From contig CACHJY010000012.1 of assembly GCA_902580265.1 (NCBI GenBank), positions 1 through 37,456 on the forward strand: a stretch of DNA of 37,456 nt, in the 5' to 3' direction. The notes beneath the pieces were generated by a model. It was not told the origin of the DNA. It saw nothing but the letters and a program-made list of their open reading frames with translations, and did not search any database. Shown piece after piece: positions 17,265-25,612 of this stretch. The translations under genes and the position numbers were made by a program. The stretch comes from an uncultured Alphaproteobacteria bacterium (GTDB lineage: Bacteria > Pseudomonadota > Alphaproteobacteria > Rhodobacterales > Rhodobacteraceae). How positions within the stretch are numbered: the first letter of the stretch is position 1; each line of letters opens with the position of its first letter.

Positions 17265-17846
17265 ATGTGTGGAAGGTTTGTACTTTCAAATTTTACAGAT
17301 GTTAAAGACTTTCATAATGTTTTAATTGAACCGTCCTATAATATTGCTCCCTCACACTCTACATTAATTTTTAATAAGGAGATGAGGCCAGATTTTTTAG
17401 AGTGGAGTTATTCTCCCATTTGGGCAAAAAAGCCCATGAATTTAATAAATGCCAAATATGAAAGTTTGGATATTAAACCGAGTTTTAAGGATTATGAAAC
17501 CTGCGTCTTTGTTGCGGATGGCTGGTTTGAATGGCAAAAAAACTCTAGGGGTGAAAAGCATCCAATATTTATTCATGCTGATAATGAAATTTTTTATTTT
17601 GCTGGTATTAAAAATGCTTCTGGAGCAGCTATAGTCACGATTAACGCTCATCCAAGCTTGACTAATATTCACCACAGACAACCGATGTTTTTAGATCGGC
17701 TGGAAACATCTTTCTGGCTAAAAGATAAACAAAAAATTTCCTCATCTAGTTTATTGCAAAGAATAAAATCCCACCCAGTCAGTAAATATGTTAACTCGCC
17801 GATAAATAATGACCAAAGATGCATTTTGGAAACGGATGTAGAGTAA
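17265..17846 (+). CDS. SRAP (YedK/HMCES-type) abasic-site-binding protein
   Basis: SRAP proteins crosslink covalently through Cys2 to abasic sites in single-stranded DNA and protect them. The 193 residues start MCGRF, giving the essential Cys2 after removal of Met. Other conserved positions are YNIAPS (Asn of the active site), NAKYES (Asn-Ala-Arg/Lys-x-Glu motif), DGWFEWQ (Glu) and ITINAHPSLTNIHHRQPMFL, which contains the His of the catalytic triad (family consensus H-x-R-M-P). AGGGG precedes the ATG. It stands alone; the 69-nt upstream gap shows no recognisable LexA-type box. Confidence 0.93.
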   Translation: MCGRFVLSNFTDVKDFHNVLIEPSYNIAPSHSTLIFNKEMRPDFLEWSYSPIWAKKPMNLINAKYESLDIKPSFKDYETCVFVADGWFEWQKNSRGEKHPIFIHADNEIFYFAGIKNASGAAIVTINAHPSLTNIHHRQPMFLDRLETSFWLKDKQKISSSSLLQRIKSHPVSKYVNSPINNDQRCILETDVE

Positions 17847-17858
17847 TCAAAATCATTT

Positions 17859-18992
17859 TCATAATGTTTTTTTCAAGATTTCCGTAAATCGCTCAAAGTC
17901 GTTAGTATTGTTCCATAAGTGAGGTGTAATTCTTAAATTGCCACCTCTCTCAGAGACAAATATTTTGTTTTCTGCCAAAGTTTCAAGAATGTTTTTTGGA
18001 GCTTTAGAAGGTAGTTTTGCACCTATAAAATGAGGCCCTCTATTTTCAGGTCTTGGAATTTGCAACCCCAAATCGCTAAGCTTTTTACAGAGATTTAGAT
18101 TAGAGTTATAGAGAGTGTTCTGAATGTTGGGTATACCCCATTTCTGTATCTGACGGAGTGCCTCTAGCACACCGGGAATAAGAGAAAAATTTGATCTTTG
18201 CCCCATATCATACCTGATTGCTCCAGGTTCATAATAATCTTGGTAATCGACGAGGTTTGCAAAATCCTTACTGTTTTTTCTTGTTATCCAACCTTCTTCA
18301 AGTGGCTCCCCATTATGGAATTTAGGGGAAACATAAAGAAATCCAGTTGAGTAGGGGCCAAGCATCCATTTATAATTTGCTACAATTGCAAAAGCAGGAT
18401 CTATTTTACTTAGGTCTATATCAAAAGCGCCCGCTGATTGAGTAAGGTCAACAACAAGTTCGGTTTTACATTCGAAGCATTTTGCTTTCACTTTTTCTAA
18501 ATCTATTAATGATCCATTTGTCCATAATACATTAGCAGTTGCGCAAACGCTAAACCGTTCATCTAAAGCTTCGATTATGTGATCTGTGGCTGCTTCACCA
18601 TCAGGGACATTTACAGTTTTGATTTCTGCACCTTTTTGCTTAGCGATACGCCGCCACGGATAAACATTAGATGGAAACTGATCGGATAGAAGAAGTATTT
18701 TTGAGCCTGCTGAGATCTGTAAATTTTTTGCAGCAGTTTGAACACCATAAGAAGCGGAGGGAATAATAGCTATATTGGTTCCAACTGTATGCATAAGGTT
18801 TGAAAATAAATCCCGCGCCTCTTCTATATCATCAAAGAAATTGCTTATCTTGAGTTTCCATGGATTGGCTTTTAAACGACTTCCGCTATCTATAGCACTA
18901 ACGACGCTGGTCAAAAGGGGTGACATATATGCGGTATTTAAATATGCGACGTCTTCAGGAATATCAAAAAGATGTCTCTGGCAAGGGATCAT
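17859..18992 (-). CDS. Class V aminotransferase-fold PLP enzyme
   Basis: A 377-residue fold-type I PLP enzyme of the isopenicillin-N-epimerase/cysteine-desulfurase-like group. YLNTAYMSPL near the N-terminus is the usual substrate-binding start; ELVVDLTQSAGAFDID provides the PLP-binding Asp; and VANYKWMLGPYSTGFLYV holds the Schiff-base Lys. RGGNLRITPHLWNN near the C-terminus carries the carboxylate-binding Arg. Last gene of the long minus-strand unit, 15 nt after the class III aminotransferase. It might process an amino acid product of the ureide pathway, but the substrate cannot be deduced. Confidence 0.85.
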   Translation of the reverse strand: MIPCQRHLFDIPEDVAYLNTAYMSPLLTSVVSAIDSGSRLKANPWKLKISNFFDDIEEARDLFSNLMHTVGTNIAIIPSASYGVQTAAKNLQISAGSKILLLSDQFPSNVYPWRRIAKQKGAEIKTVNVPDGEAATDHIIEALDERFSVCATANVLWTNGSLIDLEKVKAKCFECKTELVVDLTQSAGAFDIDLSKIDPAFAIVANYKWMLGPYSTGFLYVSPKFHNGEPLEEGWITRKNSKDFANLVDYQDYYEPGAIRYDMGQRSNFSLIPGVLEALRQIQKWGIPNIQNTLYNSNLNLCKKLSDLGLQIPRPENRGPHFIGAKLPSKAPKNILETLAENKIFVSERGGNLRITPHLWNNTNDFERFTEILKKTL

Positions 18993-19007
18993 GTGTTCTT
19001 GTTTAAG

Positions 19008-20291
19008 TTAGGATATTTCTGCAATGCCCTCAGCCGCTTTTTTAAATGCGCTATCAGTTATATGAAGGTCTTCTTCAGTAAGCGCAAGGTGTGTATAAAG
19101 TTTAGCATCTGCTTTGAGTATTCCGTGGTCTCTAACTATTTGATTGAATGTTTTTGAATATTCAGCCTTATTTTTCTTGGTATCACGGTAATTAATAACA
19201 GGAGTTTCAGAAAAAATTATATCGAAAAGAGTTGGATCACCAACAATTTGAAACTCTATATTATTACTCTCAAGATGGTTTGATATGCTATCAATTAAAA
19301 ACTGTCCGTTTTCTCTTATCCTATCATAAGCACCATCTCTTCTAAGTATCTCCATGGTTTTTAAACCAGCTACCGCTGCCAATGGGTTTCCACTAAGGGT
19401 ACCGATTTGAAAAGTAAACTTCTCTTCGCCAACAATATTTTTGTCAAAATGGTTCATAATTTCTTTTTCGCCGGCAATAGCCGCAAGAGGCAGGCCACCT
19501 CCAATGATCTTCCCAAGTGTGCATAAATCAGGCACTACTCCGTATAGCTCTTGTGCCCCGCCGTAGGCTAGTCTAAAACCAGTTACTATTTCATCGAAAA
19601 TTAAAAGTGCACCAATTCTTTTTGTTTCAGCCCTTAGATGCTCTAAAAACCCTTTTATTGGCGGAATTATTCTTTGAAGTGGTTCAACAATTACACCAGC
19701 AATTTGATCTGAATACTCATTCACTATCTCTGTAGCAACTTGAGGATCGTTGAATGGTGCAACCAAGATATCATCTCTAACCGCTTCAGGTATTCCCGCT
19801 GAATCCGGCACTGCCAATGGGAAATTTACCATTTTGTTAGGTGCAAGACTCATCAATGAGTCTCCACTCATCCCATGATACCCTCCCTCAAACTTGAGGA
19901 TTTTATTCCTACCAGTATGCGCTCTCGCCAATCGCATTGCATACATATCAGCTTCACCACCAGAGCTTACAAATCTAATCTGCTCGGCACATTTCACTGC
20001 GTTACAAATTTCTTCAGCTAGCTCAACTCCTTTTGAATTATTGGTGAAAAAAGTAAGACCTTCACTGAGCTGCGCTCGTATAGCATCTAATACTTCTTCA
20101 TTTCCATGGCCCAGTATCATTGGCCCTGAACCAATTAAAAAATCGATATATTCTTTGTTATCTTCATCCCATACACGTGAACCTAATCCTCTTTTAAGAC
20201 TGATGCTAGGGTCGAAATTGCCGAAACCGGCACCCGGAAGTACCTTCTGTGCTCGGCTTTGCCATTCTTTTAGGGATATATTTTTATTCAT
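19008..20291 (-). CDS. Class III (omega-type) aminotransferase
   Basis: A 427-residue PLP enzyme resembling glutamate-1-semialdehyde aminomutase and omega-aminotransferases. Conserved stretches are FLIGSGPMILGHGNEEV, SSGGEADMYAMRLARAHTGR (phosphate binding), FEGGYHGMSGD (aromatic residue stacking on PLP), LIFDEIVTGFRLAYGG (PLP-binding Asp) and CTLGKIIGGGLPLAAIAG (Schiff-base Lys). A true hemL would usually not lie among ureide-degradation genes; here the position after a dihydropyrimidinase and carbamoylase suggests transamination of beta-alanine, 3-aminoisobutyrate or a related amino acid, the fourth step of reductive pyrimidine catabolism. This functional link is inferred. Confidence 0.88.
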   Translation of the reverse strand: MNKNISLKEWQSRAQKVLPGAGFGNFDPSISLKRGLGSRVWDEDNKEYIDFLIGSGPMILGHGNEEVLDAIRAQLSEGLTFFTNNSKGVELAEEICNAVKCAEQIRFVSSGGEADMYAMRLARAHTGRNKILKFEGGYHGMSGDSLMSLAPNKMVNFPLAVPDSAGIPEAVRDDILVAPFNDPQVATEIVNEYSDQIAGVIVEPLQRIIPPIKGFLEHLRAETKRIGALLIFDEIVTGFRLAYGGAQELYGVVPDLCTLGKIIGGGLPLAAIAGEKEIMNHFDKNIVGEEKFTFQIGTLSGNPLAAVAGLKTMEILRRDGAYDRIRENGQFLIDSISNHLESNNIEFQIVGDPTLFDIIFSETPVINYRDTKKNKAEYSKTFNQIVRDHGILKADAKLYTHLALTEEDLHITDSAFKKAAEGIAEIS

Positions 20292-20306
20292 TTATCTCAT
20301 CAGTTC

Positions 20307-20338
20307 AAAAAGGGCAGACTAATGGTGCTGCCCTTTTT
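20307..20338 (-). terminator. Strong hairpin with U-run after the NMT1-like binding-protein gene
   Basis: AAAAAGGGCAG and CTGCCCTTTTT form an 11-bp perfect stem with a 10-nt loop. On the minus-strand transcript the stem ends in five U, so it looks like a Rho-independent terminator located 20 nt after the stop of the binding-protein gene. It should reduce read-through into the two aminotransferase genes. The symmetrical A/T flanks make it usable in both directions. Confidence 0.7.
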
Positions 20339-20357
20339 ATTAAATATTAGTTTGGAT

Positions 20358-21350
20358 CTATTTTAAAGCAGCATCCGTAATCTCATGGGTCCATGCGCCA
20401 ACTGGCTTTTTAGTTATAACAGGATCTGACCCACCCTTAAGAAGTGTTGCCACTGTTCTGTCAAAATCGGCAGGTTCGAGCGCTCCATTTGATCCAGCGG
20501 TAAGCTTTGCAATTTCGCCCATCATCCTCTTCTGATGTTTCTCAGTTTGAGCACCAGTAGCGTCATTATCTAGGACTATTTCAGCAGCCCCGTCTGGGTT
20601 ACTCTCTGCCCACTTCCAACCCTTCATAGAAGCTCTCACAAATCTTACCATTTGATCTTTAAAACTTGCATCTTTCAAGCGATCTTCAAGAACATAAATA
20701 CCATCTTCTAGAGTGGCTACTCCTTGATCCTGATACTTAAAAACAACGAGATCATCTGGAGTTAAGCCAGCATCAATTACCTGCCAATATTCATTGTAAG
20801 TCATCGTAGAGATGCAATCGGCTTGTTTTTGCAAGATTGGGTCAACGTTGAAGCCCTGCTTTAGGATCGTAACGCCATCAGATCCTCCATTTGTGGGTAT
20901 CCCTAGCTGGCTCATCCACGATAGGAATGGGTATTCATTACCAAAAAACCATACTCCTATTGTTTTTCCTCTGAAATCTGCAGGCGATTTAATTCCAGTC
21001 TCTTTTCTACAAGTGAGCTGTAAACCTGAAGACTTAAATGGTTGAGCGATGTTTACAATTGGAACGCCTTTCTCCCTAGCTGCTAGAGCCGATGGCATCC
21101 AATTAAGCATTAAATCTGCACCACCACCTGCAAGAACCTGCGGAGGGGCTATATCGGGACCACCAGGCTTTATAGTTACATCTAAACCTTCATCAGCATA
21201 GTAACCCTTATCTTTAGCAACATAATATCCTGCAAACTGTGCCTGAGTTACCCACTGTAATTGTAACGTGAGCTTGTCAGCGGCATTCGCAGTGATGCTA
21301 CCTAAAGCTAAAAACAATGCACCTAAAAGGCCTCCTAAAACTTTTTTCAT
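20358..21350 (-). CDS. NMT1/THI5-like (ThiY-type) substrate-binding protein of ABC importer
   Basis: Periplasmic receptor, 330 residues, with a Sec signal peptide (MKKVLGG, hydrophobic core, ITANA cleavage site near residue 23). The mature start KLTLQLQWVTQAQFAGYYVAKDKGYYADEGLDVTI is characteristic of the ThiY/RibY group, whose members bind thiamine pyrimidine precursors or riboflavin; FRGKTIGVWFFGNEYPF is also typical. AAGGAG precedes the ATG well. Here it belongs with two permeases, an ATPase and ureide hydrolases, so a pyrimidine, hydantoin or related cyclic ureide is the likely ligand. A flavin or deazaflavin ligand should also be considered because the same unit makes F420. Confidence 0.9.
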   Translation of the reverse strand: MKKVLGGLLGALFLALGSITANAADKLTLQLQWVTQAQFAGYYVAKDKGYYADEGLDVTIKPGGPDIAPPQVLAGGGADLMLNWMPSALAAREKGVPIVNIAQPFKSSGLQLTCRKETGIKSPADFRGKTIGVWFFGNEYPFLSWMSQLGIPTNGGSDGVTILKQGFNVDPILQKQADCISTMTYNEYWQVIDAGLTPDDLVVFKYQDQGVATLEDGIYVLEDRLKDASFKDQMVRFVRASMKGWKWAESNPDGAAEIVLDNDATGAQTEKHQKRMMGEIAKLTAGSNGALEPADFDRTVATLLKGGSDPVITKKPVGAWTHEITDAALK

Positions 21351-21368
21351 ATACTTTCTCCTTATGTT

Positions 21369-22463
21369 TTAATTCCCTCTTATTGAAGGATGCCAGAATG
21401 TTAACTTTTTTTCAATAAGAGTTATTACTCCATACGTAATAGTGCCCACTAACGCGGCAACAGTTATTTCCGCCCAAACCATATCTAAGTTCATTCTTCC
21501 TACCTCAGTTGATATTCTGAACCCTACCCCGACAATAGGTGTTCCAAAAAACTCAGCTACAATTGCTCCTATTAATGCAAGTGTGGAATTTATTTTAAGC
21601 GCATTGAATATAAAGGGAGCAGCGCCATGAAGCCGTAAAAAAAACAATGTCTGGGAATATGACGCCCCATATGTCTTCATTAGATCTTTCTCAATTTGGC
21701 TGCTGATGCTCAAACCCGTTATTGTATTTACAAGCATCGGGAAAAAAGTCATTATCACGACTACCGCTGCCTTAGACTCCCAGTCAAAACCAAACCACAT
21801 GACCATAATTGGTGCCACTCCAATGATAGGTAACGCTGATATAAAATTCCCTACAGGTAACAAGCCTCGCTTCAAAAAAGGAGAGCTATCAATCAAGATA
21901 GCAATGAAAAGCCCACTGCTACAACCTATCAAATAACCAATTAGAGCGGATTTTACAAAAGTTTGAATAAAGTCTGCCCACAATATATCTAGAGAAGCAA
22001 TAAACTTGATACCAATTACGCTCGGAGAAGGTAATAAAACAACTGGAATTTTTAGCCCTACCGTAGCAACCTCCCAGAAAAAAATTATCCACACACCAAA
22101 AAAAATTGGGGCTACAAAATTTGGTATGGTACTTGAATAATTAGTCTCAAATTGTTTTTGCATTATTTTTTCAACTGCAAGCCAGCTATACAACCAAGAA
22201 GAGAAGATAAGAGGCCAACTTCCATTTGGAAGATTTTCATTTAGATTTAAAGTAACAAATATTATTGTGGCTATGCCAATAAATAAATCGTAGTAAAAAG
22301 ATGCAAAAAAAGGAAAAAAAAGTCTAAGGCCTAATAAAATTCCGACACTAGAAAGTATCAAAACAATGATGCTCGACTCTGAAAACGAAATAGTAGAGCT
22401 AACGAAGCAGATGGCTGAAAAAAGTAAAGCAAAAATTAATAAAATATTGCTAAGCTTCATCAT
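21369..22463 (-). CDS. ABC permease with N-terminal membrane extension (BPD_transp_1)
   Basis: A 364-residue inner-membrane subunit. The C-terminal 250 residues are a normal SsuC/ThiX-like permease, with LPSPSVIG near residue 145 and the ATPase-coupling EAA loop near KTYGASYSQTLFFLRLHGAAPFIFNALK. The first 110 residues add about four hydrophobic segments absent from most relatives (usual length about 250-270). Its ATG overlaps the end of the preceding permease gene by 14 nt (or 11 nt if the second Met is used). A GIVAEFFG-like stretch (AIVAEFFGTPIVGVGFRI) is the typical terminal region. Confidence 0.88.
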   Translation of the reverse strand: MMKLSNILLIFALLFSAICFVSSTISFSESSIIVLILSSVGILLGLRLFFPFFASFYYDLFIGIATIIFVTLNLNENLPNGSWPLIFSSWLYSWLAVEKIMQKQFETNYSSTIPNFVAPIFFGVWIIFFWEVATVGLKIPVVLLPSPSVIGIKFIASLDILWADFIQTFVKSALIGYLIGCSSGLFIAILIDSSPFLKRGLLPVGNFISALPIIGVAPIMVMWFGFDWESKAAVVVIMTFFPMLVNTITGLSISSQIEKDLMKTYGASYSQTLFFLRLHGAAPFIFNALKINSTLALIGAIVAEFFGTPIVGVGFRISTEVGRMNLDMVWAEITVAALVGTITYGVITLIEKKLTFWHPSIRGN

Positions 22464-23334
22464 TAGTATATCCCATTTTTTTTGATACCAAATATCCGAT
22501 TGCTTGAATGGAAAAAACGAGAGTAGCTGCCAAAATTGAGGCCATTACTAGCGCGGACCAAATTTGGATTGTCTGACCATAATACGATCCAGTTAAAAGG
22601 CGTGCCCCAAGACCTGCTACTGCTCCTGTCGGAAGTTCTCCGACAATTGCGCCGACAAGCGATATTGCTATCGCTACTTTCATCGATGTAAAAAGAAATG
22701 GTACCGATGCTGGTAGTCTTAGTTTAAAAAATATGTCAACTTTTGAACTATTATAAGTTTTCATTAAATCCACCAATATAATATCAGGGCTTCTAAGACC
22801 TTTGACCATACCAACGACAATAGGAAAAAAACTTAGATAAGTGGATATCAGTGCTTTTGGAAGCAGGCCAGAAAATCCTAATGAATTCAATACGACGATA
22901 ATCATCGGTGCAATAGCCAATATGGGAATTGTTTGACTTGCTATTATCCAAGGCATTAAGGAACTTTCCATTGCTCGGTTTTCTACTATGCTTATCGCGA
23001 GCACAACTCCTAATACAGTTCCCAGTATAAAACCAACTATGGTCGAGGACAACGTAATCGAACTGTGATACACCAGAGATCTTTTTGAGGTAATCTTTTT
23101 TTCAACAGTTGTTTTCCAAACTTCTTCTGCTATTTGATGGGGTGCTGGCAATTTAGGTCTCTCTTGAGACATTGTGTCTAGCACCAGTTTTGAAAAATTC
23201 CATGAAATGCCCTGCTTGTCATATTTATCTATTTGCATTGCTGAGTTTAGATAAATAGTAAAAAAGTACCAAACTACAGTTATTACGAATAGAATAGTTA
23301 AAATTGGCAAAAGTTTTTTAGCAATGGTTTTCAA
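22450..23334 (-). CDS. ABC permease (BPD_transp_1, SsuC/ThiX-like)
   Basis: A 294-residue inner-membrane protein with an N-terminal helix, a periplasmic loop (residues about 30-80) and the permease core: SSITLSSTIVGFILGTVLGVVLAISI, ASQTIPILAIAPMIIVVLNSLGF, and the coupling loop DLMKTYNSSKVDIFFKLRLPASVPFLFTSMK. The partner of the longer permease, so the importer would have a heterodimeric channel. The gene starts 6 nt after the ATPase stop. Confidence 0.9.
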   Translation of the reverse strand: MKTIAKKLLPILTILFVITVVWYFFTIYLNSAMQIDKYDKQGISWNFSKLVLDTMSQERPKLPAPHQIAEEVWKTTVEKKITSKRSLVYHSSITLSSTIVGFILGTVLGVVLAISIVENRAMESSLMPWIIASQTIPILAIAPMIIVVLNSLGFSGLLPKALISTYLSFFPIVVGMVKGLRSPDIILVDLMKTYNSSKVDIFFKLRLPASVPFLFTSMKVAIAISLVGAIVGELPTGAVAGLGARLLTGSYYGQTIQIWSALVMASILAATLVFSIQAIGYLVSKKMGYTNDEA

Positions 23335-23340
23335 AAACTC

Positions 23341-24132
23341 TTAGCCCTCATTCTCGTTATAGTCATACCCGGAACGTAGCCCCTCTCTTACTCTCTGCGA
23401 AATAGATATAAACTCTTTACTATCTCTTATTTCTAGCGAACGAGAAGCGGGAAAAGGACTCTCAATAACATCCACAATTCTCCCTGGCCTAGGCGACATT
23501 ACAACAATTTTTGTTGATAGAAATACGGCTTCAGGAATTGAATGCGTTACGAAGCAGATTGTTTTACCAGTTTTTTGCCAAAGGTCCAATAGTTGTTCAT
23601 TTAGGTGGTCTCTTACTATTTCATCCAATGCGCCGAACGGTTCATCCATAAGTAGCAGATCGGCATCAAAAGATAATGCTCTAGCGATAGAAGCTCTTTG
23701 TTGCATGCCACCAGATAACTGCCATGGAAATTTCTTTTCAAAGCCATTTAATTCTACTAAATTTAGTGATTCACTAACTCTTTTAGAAATTTCTTCCCTA
23801 CTATAATTCATTATTTCCAGTGGTAAACTTACATTTTTGGATATGTTCCTCCATGGATAAAGACCTGCTGATTGAAAGACATAGCCATATGCTCTATTAG
23901 TTCTTGCCTCATCTGGGGAAACTCCATTCACTAATACTTGTCCTGAGGTAGGTTTTTCTAAAGCTGCTACAGTTCTCAAAAATGTTGTCTTCCCACAACC
24001 TGAGGGCCCAATAAAAGATACAAATTCACCTGCACCCACTTCTAATGAAACGTTTTTAAGGGCTACAACTTCTTCTGAACCTTTTCCGAACTTTAATTCA
24101 ACATTTTTTGCTGAAATTATTTTATCCGTCAT
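23341..24132 (-). CDS. ABC importer ATPase (SsuB/ThiZ-like)
   Basis: A 263-residue single-domain ATPase with Walker A GPSGCGKTT near residue 43, Q-loop YVFQSAGLYPWRNI, signature LSGGMQQRASIARAL, Walker B LLLMDEPFGALDE and H-loop FVTHSIPEAVFL. It belongs to the nitrate/sulfonate/taurine/thiamine-precursor group, which fits the NMT1-like receptor. It begins 6 nt after the dihydropyrimidinase gene with no clear ribosome-binding site of its own, suggesting translational coupling. Confidence 0.94.
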   Translation of the reverse strand: MTDKIISAKNVELKFGKGSEEVVALKNVSLEVGAGEFVSFIGPSGCGKTTFLRTVAALEKPTSGQVLVNGVSPDEARTNRAYGYVFQSAGLYPWRNISKNVSLPLEIMNYSREEISKRVSESLNLVELNGFEKKFPWQLSGGMQQRASIARALSFDADLLLMDEPFGALDEIVRDHLNEQLLDLWQKTGKTICFVTHSIPEAVFLSTKIVVMSPRPGRIVDVIESPFPASRSLEIRDSKEFISISQRVREGLRSGYDYNENEG

Positions 24133-24138
24133 TTTTTA

Positions 24139-25599
24139 TTAGACGCCAGACGGTATGTTTAAAGGGTCTCGTTCGATTTTCCTAGGTGAATTAAGAGCCT
24201 TCCACTTTGATACAGCACTATGTAATTCTGGGAATGCAGGTCTTGGGACAAATCTACCTCTTCCAGGTTGAGGACTAGAGTTTTTACCCCATGCCCAAAT
24301 GACATCTCCTCTCGATAACGTGTACCTCGGTTGAGCTGTGACTTTGAATCCCTCAAAGACATTGTAGTCTAAAATTGATTTGTGTGTGCTAGTAGAAATA
24401 GTTTTAGAAATCTTTGGGTCCCAAACAACGATATCTGCATCCGCTCCTTCTAAAATTGCTCCTTTTTTTGGATAAATATTTAGAATTTTAGCAATATTAC
24501 TGGAAGTAATTGCGACAAACTCCTGTCGGGTTAAACGCCCCGTTTCTACACCCTCTGTCCAAAGAACTGATAACCTTTCTTCAAGCCCATTACTACCATT
24601 TGGAATCTTAGTAAAGTCATTTACTCCCATTCTTTTTTGTTCCGTCGAGAACGCCGCATGGTCTGTAGCGACAACTTGCAGAGATCCGGACTGAAGACCA
24701 GCCCATAATCCGTCCTGATGAGATTTGTCTCGAAAGGGAGGCGACATCACACGTCTAGCGGCATGTTCCCAATCTTTATTAAAGTATTCGCTCTCATCTA
24801 GCGTCAGAAATTGGATAAGGGGCTCACCAAAAACTCTCATACCTTTTTGCCTAGCTCTTCTAATAGCTTCATGAGCCTGCTCACAAGATACATGAACAAC
24901 ATATAGCGGTACTCCTGCAGCATCTGCTATCATTATTGCTCTATTAGCTGCTTCACCTTCTACCTCTGGAGGTCTTGAGTATGCGTGCCCCTCAGGACCA
25001 GTTACTCCTTCTTGCAGATATTTTTGTTGAAGCTCGGCAACAATATCACCATTTTCTGCATGAACCATAGGCAGAGCACCGATAGCTGCGCATCTTTTGA
25101 AAGATGCAAACATTTCATCATCTTCAATCATTAGGGCTCCTTTATAAGCCATAAAATGCTTGAAGGAATTTACTCCCATCTCAACTACCTTTGGCATATC
25201 ATCAAAAATCTGTTCAGACCAACCTGTAACTGCCATATGATAACCGATGTCAGAACAAATTTGAGGCTCTGATTTTCTATGCCACTCCTTTACTGCATTG
25301 ACCAAACTGCCATCCTCACCGGGAAGACAGAAGTCTACTAACATAGTTGTTCCGCCGACTGCGGCTGCCCAGGTGCCTGTTTCAAAAGTTTCTGCGGCGG
25401 TGGTCCCCATAAATGGCATCTCGAGGTGCGTGTGAGGGTCTATCCCACCGGGGATCACATAAGCGCCTTCAGCGTCAATAGTTTCATCACCCTTAAGATT
25501 TTCCCCAATCTGCTTAATTTTTTCATTTTCTATTAATACATCAGCTTTCCATTCTCGGTCAGCTGTAACAATGGTTCCACCTTTTATTACTTTAGTCAT
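24139..25599 (-). CDS. Dihydropyrimidinase / D-hydantoinase
   Basis: Opens the ring of dihydrouracil, dihydrothymine or 5-substituted hydantoins to the N-carbamoyl amino acid, using two zinc ions. The 486 residues fit the family. GGIDPHTHLEMPFMGT supplies the HxH metal pair; SFKHFMAYKG contains the Lys that is carboxylated; MVHAEN and VVHVS supply the other His ligands; VATDHAAF supplies the Asp. IPNGSNGLEERLSVLW is a substrate-loop hallmark. GGGAGG-type ribosome-binding site (GGGAGGG) precedes the ATG. It is followed after 6 nt by the ABC ATPase and preceded by the amidohydrolase. Hydantoinase and dihydropyrimidinase cannot be separated by eye; context favours a pyrimidine-like substrate. 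Confidence 0.93.
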   Translation of the reverse strand: MTKVIKGGTIVTADREWKADVLIENEKIKQIGENLKGDETIDAEGAYVIPGGIDPHTHLEMPFMGTTAAETFETGTWAAAVGGTTMLVDFCLPGEDGSLVNAVKEWHRKSEPQICSDIGYHMAVTGWSEQIFDDMPKVVEMGVNSFKHFMAYKGALMIEDDEMFASFKRCAAIGALPMVHAENGDIVAELQQKYLQEGVTGPEGHAYSRPPEVEGEAANRAIMIADAAGVPLYVVHVSCEQAHEAIRRARQKGMRVFGEPLIQFLTLDESEYFNKDWEHAARRVMSPPFRDKSHQDGLWAGLQSGSLQVVATDHAAFSTEQKRMGVNDFTKIPNGSNGLEERLSVLWTEGVETGRLTRQEFVAITSSNIAKILNIYPKKGAILEGADADIVVWDPKISKTISTSTHKSILDYNVFEGFKVTAQPRYTLSRGDVIWAWGKNSSPQPGRGRFVPRPAFPELHSAVSKWKALNSPRKIERDPLNIPSGV

Positions 25600-25612
25600 T
25601 CTACCCTCCCAA

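Noticed and set aside
19008..20291. Naming this gene hemL
   Set aside because: It resembles glutamate-1-semialdehyde aminomutase, but context points to amino acid transamination; a tree would be needed.
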